From: an uncultured Eggerthellaceae bacterium
GTDB lineage: Bacteria; Actinomycetota; Coriobacteriia; Coriobacteriales; Eggerthellaceae
Length of the DNA: 64,000 nucleotides
Assembly (NCBI GenBank): GCA_934617425.1
Contig: CAKTUD010000001.1
Location: 372,001-436,000, forward strand
Reading direction: 5' to 3'
In this document: piece by piece, positions 8,256 to 17,390 of the stretch
Position numbering within the stretch: the first letter of the stretch is position 1
How the letters are laid out: every line of letters starts with the position of its first letter
The notes under the pieces: model-generated
Told to the model about the DNA's origin: nothing
The model's database searches: none
The model's input: the letters and a program-made list of their open reading frames with translations, nothing else
Position numbers and translations under genes: made by a program

Positions 8256-9496
8256 TGGCCGGCAAAAAGAAAACCAATTCCTACCATTCCACCGAGCGCA
8301 CGCGTCGCGGTGCAACTACCACTTTCGGTAGCCGCACCGATGTCGGTTGCGTGCGCGAGCAAAACGAAGACTCGCTGGTGGTTGCCCCGCCTCTTTTCGT
8401 GGTGGCTGACGGGATGGGTGGCCATGCAGCGGGCGAGGTTGCCTCTGAGATAGCGGTCAACGTCATCGCGCAAAATGCTCCCGAACATCCCGACCCCGAT
8501 GCGCTTGCTGCAGCCGTGGAAGAGGCTAATCGTTCGATCATCGACGCCGCCGTGAAGGGCGAAGGTCGCGAGGGCATGGGCACCACGTGCACCGCAGCCA
8601 TGTTGGAAGGCGAGCGCTTGGTCGTGGCCCAGGTGGGCGACTCGCGCGCTTATCTTTTGCACAACGGCAGGCTTTCGCAGCTTACGCGCGATCACAGCCT
8701 TATGGCTGCGCTGATCGAGACGGGCGAGATAACTCCCGCCGAGGCGCGCGTGCACCCGCGCCGTTCGGTCATCACGCGTGCGCTCGGCAACGACCCTGCC
8801 ACGCGCCCCGACATCTACGAGGTAAATGTCGAAGCGGGTGATCGCCTGCTGCTTTGCTCCGATGGCCTTTCGGGAATGGTTTTGGACGAAGATATCGAAG
8901 CGATCATGCGTCGCGTGCGCGACCCTCAACGTTGCGCCTCCCAACTGGTAAACGAAGCCATTGCGGCGGGCGGCCACGACAACGTGACCGTGATTGTCGC
9001 CGATGTGGAGGGCGCGCGCGAAAAGCAACGGAAGAAAGTGGTGCGCCATACTAAGACGACGCTTGTCTTCGTGGCAGTTCTTCTCGTGACGATTTTGGGC
9101 GGTGCCGCTTGGGGCACATCGCAGTATCTCGACCATGTTGCCTATTTGGCCGACAGCGATGGCAATGTGGCCATTTATCGTGGCGTTCCGGGCGATTTCT
9201 TTGGAATTTCAAGCTCTGAGCTGGTAGAAGTTACCGACGTTGCGGTGGAAGATCTTCCCAGCACGGCGCGTGGCAACATCGAATCGGGGCTACGTTGCGA
9301 TAGCATCGATTCGGCTTACGAGCTGGTTGACGGGTATCGAAGCGACATCGAGGAACGAGCGAAGGCCAAGGCCGCCGCAGCGGGTTCGAAAGCTTCGGCA
9401 ACGTCGGTTTCCACTTCGGTTTTGGCATCCGGTTCGGGGGCTGCGTCGGTCGCCAGCGGCAGTTCGTCGAGCGTGCAAGGGGGCGATGCCTCGTGA
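8255..9496 (+). CDS. pstP: PP2C-type Ser/Thr protein phosphatase with C-terminal membrane anchor (PstP-like)
   Basis: The 413-residue protein has a PP2C domain (about residues 20-255). Its metal-binding motifs are REQNEDS, VADGMGGHAAGE, VGDSRAYL, LLCSDGLSG and GGHDNVTV. One membrane helix follows (about 269-288), then an extracytoplasmic segment ending in a Ser/Ala/Gly-rich tail. PstP-type phosphatases reverse PknB phosphorylation of cell-wall and division proteins at the membrane. Its stop overlaps the GTG start of the RodA-PBP gene by four bases. The tail beyond residue 365 is low complexity and has no recognisable domain. Confidence 0.92.
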   Translation: MAGKKKTNSYHSTERTRRGATTTFGSRTDVGCVREQNEDSLVVAPPLFVVADGMGGHAAGEVASEIAVNVIAQNAPEHPDPDALAAAVEEANRSIIDAAVKGEGREGMGTTCTAAMLEGERLVVAQVGDSRAYLLHNGRLSQLTRDHSLMAALIETGEITPAEARVHPRRSVITRALGNDPATRPDIYEVNVEAGDRLLLCSDGLSGMVLDEDIEAIMRRVRDPQRCASQLVNEAIAAGGHDNVTVIVADVEGAREKQRKKVVRHTKTTLVFVAVLLVTILGGAAWGTSQYLDHVAYLADSDGNVAIYRGVPGDFFGISSSELVEVTDVAVEDLPSTARGNIESGLRCDSIDSAYELVDGYRSDIEERAKAKAAAAGSKASATSVSTSVLASGSGAASVASGSSSSVQGGDAS

Positions 9497-12246
9497 CGCG
9501 TCGCAATCTCGAGCTTGTGCTGCTGTGCGTTGCGGCACCGTTTGTCATAATCTTGTTTGCCATGCTGGCGATAAACGAGGGCGAAACCCTGGGCCTTGCT
9601 TCGCTTGGGGTGCCCATCGGCTTGTTCGCCGCCTTTGTCTTGGCGCATGTTTCCACGCGCTTTTTGGCGCCAGGGGCCGATCCTGCTATTTTGCCTATCA
9701 CCTTTGCGCTTTCGGGCATAGGCATCGCATTCGTCACGCGTTTAGCGCCAAATCTGGCGGCCGGTCAGGTGCTTTGGCTGTTTGTGGGCATAATATGCAT
9801 GATCATCATCTTGGCCATCTCGAAGAACCTCGAAAAGATAGCCAATTACAAATACACCTTCATGGTCATTGGCTTTTTGCTGTTGCTTTCCCCGTTGTTC
9901 CCGGGTATCGGCCAGGAAATCTACGGAAGCCGCATCTGGCTTTCGCTTGGCTCGTTTTCGTTTCAGCCAGGAGAAATCGCGAAGATCATCATCGTGCTCT
10001 TTTTGGCTGGCTACCTGGCGACGAACCGCGAGTTGCTAAGCGTATTCACCTTTAGGGCGGGTCCTTTCCGCCTGCCGGATATTCGCACGCTGGCGCCGAT
10101 GCTGCTCATGTGGGTTGTTTCGCTGCTTATCGTCATCTTTGAGCGTGACCTTGGTAGCGCGCTGGTGTTCTTCTTCGTGTTCTTGTGCATGCTGTATGTG
10201 GCAACGGGCAAGAAGTTCTATCTGGTTTCGGGCGTTTTACTTATCGGAGCCGGCTTCGTGGGCGCCTACTTTGGCTTTAGCCATGTGCAGGTGCGCGTGC
10301 AAAATTGGATCGACCCCTTTGCCGATGCCCAGGGTACGGGCTATCAGATAGTTCAGGCAATCTATTCGATTGCTGACGGCGATTTGTTTGGTTGCGGGAT
10401 AGGGCGCGGCTTGGCCGACCAGATCCCGGTTGTCGAATCCGACTTCATTTTTGCCGCAATCGCTGAGGAAACGGGATTTTTGGGCGCGGCGGGTGTCCTG
10501 CTGCTGTTCCTAAGCTTGGCTATTCGCGGATTCGTCACCGCTGCACGCGCCAAGAGCGATTTCGCATCGTTTGTGGCGGTCGGCCTTACCACCACTATCG
10601 TTTTGCAGGCGTTCATCATCGTGGGCGGCATCACGAGGCTTATTCCGTTGACGGGCTTGACCTTGCCCTTTATCAGCCAGGGTGGCTCGTCGCTTTTGGC
10701 AAGCTTTATCTCAGTTGGATTTTTGCTGCGTTGCGGTGACGAGGGCACCGGTGTCGAGGCCGAGATGACTTCGGGCACGGGCATCATCCATTCCAACAGC
10801 GTGCTTGGGCGCGTGGCGCTGGGCAAGCGTCTCACCAACGCCATCATCTTGTTCTCCCTGGCGTTTGTGGTGTTGGTTGCCAACCTCACGCTGATCATGA
10901 TCGTGCAGGCAAAGGATTATCAGAACATGCCGGCGAACAATCACACTATAGCCAAGGAGGCCAACGTCAAACGTGGAGCCATCACCACCTATGACGGTAC
11001 GGTGCTGGCTGAGAGCACGCCTAACGGCGACGGAACCTATTCGCGCAGCTATCCTTCGGGCGACCTCGCCAGCCAGGTGGTTGGCTATTATTCGCAGACC
11101 TACGGGACGAGCGGCATTGAAGCTTCAAAGAACGATATCCTGCAGGGCAATCGCTCGTATGCTTCGTGGAGCGATGTGATCAGCGCCATTTCCGGTGGTA
11201 ATCAAACCGGCAACGACGTGGTGCTCACGCTCAACACCAAGATACAGCAGGCTGCGCAGGACGCGCTCTCTGGCTATACCGGCGCTTGCGTTGTGATGGA
11301 CCCCGAGACTGGCGCGGTTTTGGCTATGGCTTCGTCACCTACCTACAATGCAAGTGATTTCGATAGCGTCATCAAAGCGAGCAGTGCCGATAGCTCTTCG
11401 AGCGTGCTTTTGAACCGCGCCACGCAGTCGCTGTATGCTCCGGGCTCCACATTCAAGATGGTTACGCTTTCTTCGGCGCTCGAAAACAACGTTGCCGACG
11501 AGAACACGGTTTTCGATTCGCCGGGTTCGATGGATATCGGCGGCGCTAAGGTGACCAATTTCGATGAGACCAACTATGGCAAGCAGACCCTCGCCCAAGC
11601 GACGGCTTGGTCTTCGAATACGGTGTTTGGCCAGTTGGGTGTGAAGATTGGTGCAAAGACGCTGGTGAAGACCGCCGACGCGTTTGGTTTTGACGCTCAG
11701 ATCAGCTTCGATCTACCTACGGCTATGTCGCTTATGACCGATCCGTCGGATATGAGCGAATGGGAAACCGCTTGGGCCGCTGCGGGTCAGCCAGTTGGCA
11801 ACCATAGCAAGATCGGCCCTTATGCAAGTGTTTTGCAGATGGCCATGGTCGGCTGCGGCATTGCCAATGACGGCACGATTATGAATCCGTATCTGGTTCA
11901 GAGCGTATACAACTCCAACGGCGAGCGTAGCTACAATGCGACGCCGAGCAGTTTTGGGCAGCCTATCAGCAAAGATACCGCCAACCGCGTAAAGGATGTG
12001 CTGAAAGGCGTCGTGCAAAACGGCACGGGCACGGCTGCGCAGATCTACGGCGTGGAGGTTGCCGGAAAGACCGGCACCGCCGAAACCGGCAAGGCGAAAG
12101 ACGACAGCTGGTTTGTGGGAATGGCACCCGCCGACAATCCCAAGCTGGTTATCGCCATAGTGCTTGAGGAGACCGATGAGGGAACCGGCGCGGCAAAGGC
12201 GCGTCAGGTGCTTACCACAGCGCTTCAAACCGAGGGGCTGCTGTAG
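9493..12246 (+). CDS. RodA/FtsW-family SEDS glycosyltransferase fused to a class B penicillin-binding transpeptidase
   Basis: This 917-residue protein joins two enzymes normally encoded by separate genes. Residues about 1-430 form a polytopic SEDS domain with WLSLGSFSFQPGEIAK, the NWIDPFADAQGTGYQ loop and ESDFIFAAIAEETGF. One further membrane helix (about 455-475) leads into a PBP module with SxxK (GSTFK, Ser652-Lys655), SxN (AWSSNT) and KTG (residues 859-861). SEDS proteins polymerise lipid II into glycan strands and the partner PBP cross-links them outside the membrane. Fusion fixes the pair in one chain. The GTG start overlaps the pstP stop. Its place between pstP and pknB is where mycobacteria carry separate rodA and pbpA. 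Confidence 0.92.
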   Translation: MTRRNLELVLLCVAAPFVIILFAMLAINEGETLGLASLGVPIGLFAAFVLAHVSTRFLAPGADPAILPITFALSGIGIAFVTRLAPNLAAGQVLWLFVGIICMIIILAISKNLEKIANYKYTFMVIGFLLLLSPLFPGIGQEIYGSRIWLSLGSFSFQPGEIAKIIIVLFLAGYLATNRELLSVFTFRAGPFRLPDIRTLAPMLLMWVVSLLIVIFERDLGSALVFFFVFLCMLYVATGKKFYLVSGVLLIGAGFVGAYFGFSHVQVRVQNWIDPFADAQGTGYQIVQAIYSIADGDLFGCGIGRGLADQIPVVESDFIFAAIAEETGFLGAAGVLLLFLSLAIRGFVTAARAKSDFASFVAVGLTTTIVLQAFIIVGGITRLIPLTGLTLPFISQGGSSLLASFISVGFLLRCGDEGTGVEAEMTSGTGIIHSNSVLGRVALGKRLTNAIILFSLAFVVLVANLTLIMIVQAKDYQNMPANNHTIAKEANVKRGAITTYDGTVLAESTPNGDGTYSRSYPSGDLASQVVGYYSQTYGTSGIEASKNDILQGNRSYASWSDVISAISGGNQTGNDVVLTLNTKIQQAAQDALSGYTGACVVMDPETGAVLAMASSPTYNASDFDSVIKASSADSSSSVLLNRATQSLYAPGSTFKMVTLSSALENNVADENTVFDSPGSMDIGGAKVTNFDETNYGKQTLAQATAWSSNTVFGQLGVKIGAKTLVKTADAFGFDAQISFDLPTAMSLMTDPSDMSEWETAWAAAGQPVGNHSKIGPYASVLQMAMVGCGIANDGTIMNPYLVQSVYNSNGERSYNATPSSFGQPISKDTANRVKDVLKGVVQNGTGTAAQIYGVEVAGKTGTAETGKAKDDSWFVGMAPADNPKLVIAIVLEETDEGTGAAKARQVLTTALQTEGLL

Positions 12247-12352
12247 ATGGGCGATGGAAACGAAAAGGTTGCAGCCCAGTGAAAACCAACGCGATTTCGC
12301 TGATGGCATGCAAGAATTAACGATGGGATATGGAAGCGGATCATTTTCCGAA

Positions 12353-12358
12353 TATAAT
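12353..12358 (+). promoter_or_regulatory. Candidate -10 element for the kinase gene
   Basis: A perfect TATAAT lies about 40 bases before the GTG start, with a weak TGGAAG -35 match 16 bases upstream. It suggests the kinase can also be expressed separately from the operon ahead of it. Confidence 0.45.
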
Positions 12359-12398
12359 GAATCGCAACCTTGAAAACGGGGTCTTAAAGGAGCGCAAG

Positions 12399-14405
12399 GT
12401 GTCAGACAATCTAATAGGGCGAACCCTGAACAACCGCTATCAAATCGTCGAGCGCATTGGCGTTGGCGGTATGGCAGAAGTTTATCGCGCGCAAGATAGC
12501 GTGCTGGGTCGTACGGTTGCCGTTAAGGTGATGCTTCCGCAGTATGCGGAGGATCCTTCGTTTGCTGCGCGCTTCCGTCAAGAGGCTGCTTCTGCGGCAA
12601 ATCTGTCCAGTCCGTACATCGTTAACGTGTACGACTGGGGTCAGGATTCGGGCACGTACTATATCGTTATGGAATACGTGCGTGGTTCCGATCTCAAGAC
12701 CGCTATCAAGCAGCGCGGTCCCATCAACCAGCGCAAGGTTGCCGAGATAGGTTCGCAGGTGTGCCAGGCTCTTTCGGTTGCTCACAACATGGATATCATC
12801 CATCGTGACATCAAGCCGCAAAATATCATGGTGCAGCCTGATGGCAACGTGAAGGTGATGGATTTCGGCATCGCCCGTGCAAAGAATTCCGATGCCGAGA
12901 AAACCTCGGCTGTTTTGGGTACCGCCCACTATATTTCGCCCGAGCAGGCGCAGGGTAAAGACCTCAGCTCTACGAGCGACATCTACTCGCTTGGCATCGT
13001 GCTGTACGAATCGGTTACAGGACAGCTGCCTTTCGATGGCCCCGACGCCGTGAGCGTTGCTATGAAGCAGGTGCAGGAGGCTCCGGTTGCGCCGAGCCAG
13101 ATAAAACCCGACATCGACCCTTCGCTCGAGGCCATCATAATGAAGGCGATCGAGAAGGATCCGGCCAATCGCTTCCAGACCGCGCAAGAGATGCGCGGAG
13201 CCCTTAATGATTTTCTCGCTGGTCGTCCGGTGAGCTTTGGCGACTACACGAGCGCTCGTACGGCCGTTATTGGCGCGCCTTCGGTTCCGCCGGTTGACCA
13301 CGGTGCTTGTTCTGCGGGCAGCACGTCGGTCATGCCGACGGTCGATCAGCCGGAATACGGCGCTAACGCTCATGGCGTATCGGCAAGCAGGAGCTATCGC
13401 GAGGATCAAACTGCCGCTAAGCCAAAAAAGAAAGGCGCGCTCGTTGCCATTGCAGTTGTTGCCGCTATCGCGGTGATCGCTGCCATCGCTTTTGCCCTCG
13501 TGTCGCGCGGGTCGGGCGACATCACCGTCCCCGACGTTACGGGTAAGACGCAGGCTGAGGCCGCAAGCGCATTGAGCAGCGCCGGTCTCTCCGTTGGCAA
13601 CGTCACCGAGGTTTACAGCGATACCGTTGACGCGGGCAAAGTCATAAGCACCGACCCCAAGTCGGGAACAAAAGCCAGCGAGGGAGCCAAGGTCAATCTG
13701 ACCATTTCGCAGGGCGCCGAAAAAGTGAAGGTGCCCGATTTGGAGAACATGACGGCCAAGGAAGCGCGCGCCGCTTTGCAGAAGCTGGGATTAAAGGACT
13801 CTGCCGGTACTGCCGAGTATTCTGATTCGGTCGAGAAGAACCATGTGGCGCGTCAGGATCCCGCTGCGGGCAGCGAGGTCGAAAAGGGCGCGACGATCAC
13901 TTACTATCTGTCGGCCGGCAAGGAGGGAACCGATGTTCCCGACGTGCGTGGCAAATCGGAAGGCGACGCGACGGCGCTGCTTACCAATGCGGGTTTCAAA
14001 GTGACGTCGCAGTACGAAAGCAGCAGCACGGTTGACGAGGGCAAGGTGATAAGCCAGACTCCCGATGCCGGTAGTTCCGCCAAAGAGGGCGATACCATCA
14101 ACATCACGGTGAGCACGGGCAAGTCGACTCATTCGGTTTCTGCTTCGGCTGGGTCGGGCGGAAGCGTTTCGCCGGGCAGCGTCACCGTCGATGATGGCGG
14201 CAGCGCTACCTTTACGGTGACGCCGAGCAGCGGTTACAAGGTTGATAGCGTTTACGACAACTATGGCGCTTCTTATTCGGTCGGTGCTTCGGGCGGTTCG
14301 TTCACTATCAGCAACGTTACCGCCGATACCAGCATCAGCGTGTCGTTCTCGAAGGTGGAGGGCTCTTCTTCGACCACTACGGGCGGCGGAAAAACCGACA
14401 AGTAA
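12399..14405 (+). CDS. pknB: PASTA-domain Ser/Thr protein kinase (PknB-like) with an extra C-terminal repeat domain
   Basis: A GTG start at 12399 is preferred because AAAGGAG lies seven bases upstream; an in-frame ATG at 12330 would add a tail without a ribosome site. The 668-residue protein has a Hanks-type kinase domain (about 10-275) with the ATP-binding Lys43, HRD at 135-137 and DFG from Asp155. One membrane helix follows at about 347-368, then three PASTA repeats (about 374-440, 443-509, 511-577), which bind muropeptides or lipid II outside the cell. Residues about 580-655 form a further Ser/Gly/Val-rich domain resembling divergent InlB B-repeats, not usual in PknB. It should phosphorylate the FHA proteins and cell-wall enzymes encoded upstream. 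Confidence 0.93.
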   Translation: MSDNLIGRTLNNRYQIVERIGVGGMAEVYRAQDSVLGRTVAVKVMLPQYAEDPSFAARFRQEAASAANLSSPYIVNVYDWGQDSGTYYIVMEYVRGSDLKTAIKQRGPINQRKVAEIGSQVCQALSVAHNMDIIHRDIKPQNIMVQPDGNVKVMDFGIARAKNSDAEKTSAVLGTAHYISPEQAQGKDLSSTSDIYSLGIVLYESVTGQLPFDGPDAVSVAMKQVQEAPVAPSQIKPDIDPSLEAIIMKAIEKDPANRFQTAQEMRGALNDFLAGRPVSFGDYTSARTAVIGAPSVPPVDHGACSAGSTSVMPTVDQPEYGANAHGVSASRSYREDQTAAKPKKKGALVAIAVVAAIAVIAAIAFALVSRGSGDITVPDVTGKTQAEAASALSSAGLSVGNVTEVYSDTVDAGKVISTDPKSGTKASEGAKVNLTISQGAEKVKVPDLENMTAKEARAALQKLGLKDSAGTAEYSDSVEKNHVARQDPAAGSEVEKGATITYYLSAGKEGTDVPDVRGKSEGDATALLTNAGFKVTSQYESSSTVDEGKVISQTPDAGSSAKEGDTINITVSTGKSTHSVSASAGSGGSVSPGSVTVDDGGSATFTVTPSSGYKVDSVYDNYGASYSVGASGGSFTISNVTADTSISVSFSKVEGSSSTTTGGGKTDK

Positions 14406-14488
14406 GTTTGCCGTGCGCCCCATTGCATCTTTGATACAATGGACAATGCACTGGCGTTCGAAGGCGTTTTGTTTTCGCGCCGTTATTC

Positions 14489-14564
14489 GCCTCAGTAGCT
14501 CAGGGGATAGAGCACCGCTCTCCTAAAGCGGGTGTCGTACGTTCGAATCGTATCTGGGGCACCA
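14489..14564 (+). tRNA. tRNA-Arg (anticodon CCT)
   Basis: A full cloverleaf is present. The acceptor stem GCCTCAG pairs with CTGGGGC, the anticodon loop is CTCCTAA, the T loop is TTCGAAT, and the CCA end is encoded. The gene is followed directly by a terminator. Confidence 0.95.
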
Positions 14565-14568
14565 GAAA

Positions 14569-14604
14569 AAAAGCAGGTCAGAGCCGAAGTTCTGACCTGC
14601 TTTT
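14569..14604 (+). terminator. Terminator of the tRNA-Arg gene
   Basis: A perfect 14-base inverted repeat (AAAAGCAGGTCAGA and its complement) with an 8-base loop ends in four T residues and begins four bases after the tRNA. Confidence 0.9.
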
Positions 14605-14609
14605 GCTTT

Positions 14610-14633
14610 AACATGTACCACGTGGTACATGTT
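14610..14633. repeat. Perfect 24-bp palindrome
   Basis: AACATGTACCAC is followed directly by its exact complement, so the element is a gapless palindrome centred on ACGT. A further half copy, GGTACAT, lies at 14636-14642. It sits between two tRNA terminators with no adjacent coding gene. It could be a regulator-binding site or a relic of a mobile element end; the sequence does not decide. Confidence 0.6.
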
Positions 14634-14724
14634 CTGGTACATCTCAAGCCGGTTGTCCGACTTTCTGCCTATGGGTCGCTTTTCCGATGGTCGAAAAGCG
14701 CTCGAAACCGTCGTGCTTGCAAAC

Positions 14725-14753
14725 GAAAAAGGCTGCGACAAACGTCGCAGCCT
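14725..14753 (-). terminator. Terminator of the tRNA-Thr gene
   Basis: AGGCTGCGAC and GTCGCAGCCT form a perfect 10-bp stem with a four-base loop. Read on the minus strand it is followed by a run of T residues, about 10 bases after the tRNA 3' end. Confidence 0.88.
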
Positions 14754-14762
14754 CCGAGTTTA

Positions 14763-14838
14763 TGGAGCCGATGACCGGATTCGAACCGGTGACCTACGCT
14801 TTACGAGAGCGTTGCTCTACCAGCTGAGCCACATCGGC
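14763..14838 (-). tRNA. tRNA-Thr (anticodon CGT)
   Basis: On the minus strand the gene starts GCCGATG and ends with the paired CATCGGC, T and encoded CCA. The anticodon loop is CTCGTAA and the T arm holds TTCGAAT. It is transcribed toward the tRNA-Arg gene. Confidence 0.95.
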
Positions 14839-15020
14839 AACAGCACTTTCGCAAGTGCGTTATGGAGTATATAGCACTTGCGCGACGTGCGCAAACACAA
14901 GCCGACCACTTTTTGGGGTTCGTCAAATTCTCCATATGCCCAAATTGGTATACTGAACAGCGAATTTGCATGCGAGCTTTTCGACAACATTCTCTTAATT
15001 CGGCAAAGGAAAGGCGCAAG

Positions 15021-17330
15021 ATGGGATTACGGTTTGGTTGCGCGCGCGTCATCAGCGCGCTGTCTACGTGGGGTTTGAAAAACGTGTTCCATCGTCCGGC
15101 GGCCAACTTCCCCGGGAAAATAGCGCTTTACGTTGATCCGCAGGTCATAGGGCACCTCGCCAGCCGTATGACCGAGGGTTCCATCTTAGTGGTGGGAACC
15201 AACGGCAAAACCACCGTCACCAACATGCTTGCCGATGCTCTCGAGATGGCAGGGCGTTCGGTTGTGTGCAATCGAACAGGGGCGAACCTCGATTCGGGCG
15301 TGGCGACATCGCTTTTGCATACGCCCGCGGTTGAATGGGGCGTTTTCGAGTGCGACGAGCTATGGATGGCGAAAATCCTGCCATTCACGCAGTCGCGTTA
15401 CGTGCTGCTGCTCAATTTGTTCCGCGATCAGCTTGATCGTTCGGGCGAAATCGATCATATCCAACAAAGCATCGCCAAGGCTTTGCGCACGTCGCCCGAA
15501 ACCACCTTGGTGTACAACGCCGACGATCCGTTGTGCCAAGCCATCGCCGATGTTGTGGACAACGTCTCTATCCCGTTTGGCATCGCGGGCGATATGCACC
15601 TGCCGCAAAACGAGGTGGCTGACGCGCGTATGTGCCAGCGCTGCTCTACCATGCTCGAATATGACTATCGGCAATATGGCCAGCTTGGTAGCTATCATTG
15701 CCCTAGCTGCGGCTTCGGGCGGGCCGACCTCGCCTGCGCCGCGGCAAGCGTTGCGTTCGGCCCTGCTTGCGGAAGCGACGGCGTTGCCTACGATGCGCTG
15801 CTCGTCAACCAGCAGGGGCGTGTCGAAGTGCCGTTTTCCGGTGCGTATATGGTCTACAACACGCTCGCTGTGTGCGTTGCGGCCGATTTGGTGGACGTTT
15901 CGCTCGATACTATTGTCAAGGCGATGCGCCTTTTCGATCCGAAGAATGGTCGCTTGCAGCATTACGATATCGACGGCATGCCTGTTTTGCTGAATCTGGC
16001 TAAAAATCCAACGGGATTCAATCAGAATCTACGTATCGCGACTTCCCATAAGGGGCCCATTGCGGTGGCGTTTTTCGTGAACGACAAGGAAGCTGACGGG
16101 CATGACGTCTCGTGGTTGTGGGATATCGATTTCGAGGAATTGGCCGCGGTGCCCGATTTGCTTGCTTTTGCGGGCGGAATGCGTGGGCCCGATGTTCAGG
16201 TGGCGCTGAAATACGCTGGAGTGAATGCTGAGCTCGTTGACGGTGCCGCCGATGTGCTGCATCGCGTGGGCGAACAGGCTCCCGATGCGCAAACCTTCAT
16301 CATCGCGAATTATACGGCGCTACCTGGCGTTAAAGCCGAATTGGACACAGCCGAGCCCGTCGGTCGGGGCGGCAACGACCTCAAACGCAAAGATACTGGT
16401 TCGGGTGATGTGGATGCCAAACGCGACGATGCCAAGCTGCACGATGCTGTTGCCGGCAGCGCGTCGTCGAAAGCTGACGCTTCCAATGCGAGCGAAATCA
16501 GTCAGGCGGATGAGGGCCCCGCGGTTGCCTCCAAGGAAGCGTGTGCCCTGCCGGCCAATCCTGTTCCCGAAATAGTGGACTCCGATCATCCGTTGACCAT
16601 CGTGCACCTGTTCCCCACGCTTTTGAATCTTTACGGCGACAACGGAAACGTTCGCGTGCTTGCGCAGCGTGCCCGCTGGCGGGGCATCCCTGTGAACGTG
16701 GTATGCGTGGAAAGCCCCGAAGAGGTGAACATCGCTGTCGCCGACATCGTCTTCATCGGCGGTGGGCCCGATCGCGAACAGCATCAGGCGTCGGCGGGTC
16801 TTTCTCAGCTGCGCGAACAGCTCGTGCGTTTCGTCGAAGACGACGGCGCTCTTCTGGCTATTTGCGGCGGATACCAGATTATCGGCAAGGAATGGCTGAT
16901 GGCGGACGAGGAAGTGCCTGGTCTTTCGCTGGTTGACCTTACCACCAAGCGTGCCGAAGGTGGATCGCGCAATCGCTTGGTAGGAAACATCGTCCTGAAC
17001 AGCCCTCTTGCGAAAACGCCCGTGGTTGGTTTTGAAAATCACGCCGGGCGCACATATTTGGGCGAAGGGGTTGAGCCTTTCGGCACGGTGTTCGGGGCGC
17101 ATGGTTTTGGCAACAACGACAGCGACCACGCCGATGGCGTGCGTTATAAAAATCTTATCGGATCGTATCTGCACGGCCCGCTTTTGGCAAAGAATCCCGA
17201 GATCGCCGATGTGCTGATTTCCCGCGCGCTTGCTCGCCGAGCTGGACACGAGGTTGAGCTCGGCGCTCTTGATGACGCCGTTGAACTTAACGCCAACAGC
17301 AATATGCGCAAAAGGCTGAACGTAAAGTAG
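15021..17330 (+). CDS. murT-gatD: Fused MurT-GatD lipid II isoglutaminyl synthase
   Basis: The ATG at 15021 follows AAAGGCGCAAG and starts at the normal MurT N-terminus; upstream in-frame Met codons lie close to the tRNA gene. Residues about 1-435 are a MurT Mur-ligase with the P-loop GTNGKT (59-64) and a zinc-ribbon-like insert with Cys205, Cys208, Cys227 and Cys230. A polar linker of about 80 residues follows. The C-terminal 250 residues are a GatD class I glutamine amidotransferase with nucleophile Cys615 (AICGGYQ) and His718 (YLHGP). The enzyme amidates the D-Glu of lipid II using glutamine at the inner face of the membrane. In staphylococci and pneumococci the two halves are separate genes. 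Confidence 0.9.
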   Translation: MGLRFGCARVISALSTWGLKNVFHRPAANFPGKIALYVDPQVIGHLASRMTEGSILVVGTNGKTTVTNMLADALEMAGRSVVCNRTGANLDSGVATSLLHTPAVEWGVFECDELWMAKILPFTQSRYVLLLNLFRDQLDRSGEIDHIQQSIAKALRTSPETTLVYNADDPLCQAIADVVDNVSIPFGIAGDMHLPQNEVADARMCQRCSTMLEYDYRQYGQLGSYHCPSCGFGRADLACAAASVAFGPACGSDGVAYDALLVNQQGRVEVPFSGAYMVYNTLAVCVAADLVDVSLDTIVKAMRLFDPKNGRLQHYDIDGMPVLLNLAKNPTGFNQNLRIATSHKGPIAVAFFVNDKEADGHDVSWLWDIDFEELAAVPDLLAFAGGMRGPDVQVALKYAGVNAELVDGAADVLHRVGEQAPDAQTFIIANYTALPGVKAELDTAEPVGRGGNDLKRKDTGSGDVDAKRDDAKLHDAVAGSASSKADASNASEISQADEGPAVASKEACALPANPVPEIVDSDHPLTIVHLFPTLLNLYGDNGNVRVLAQRARWRGIPVNVVCVESPEEVNIAVADIVFIGGGPDREQHQASAGLSQLREQLVRFVEDDGALLAICGGYQIIGKEWLMADEEVPGLSLVDLTTKRAEGGSRNRLVGNIVLNSPLAKTPVVGFENHAGRTYLGEGVEPFGTVFGAHGFGNNDSDHADGVRYKNLIGSYLHGPLLAKNPEIADVLISRALARRAGHEVELGALDDAVELNANSNMRKRLNVK

Positions 17331-17390
17331 ACGATGCTGTTTCCGCCGAGCGCGAAGCAAACGCTTGCGGAGTATTCGAAAGGAAAGCCG

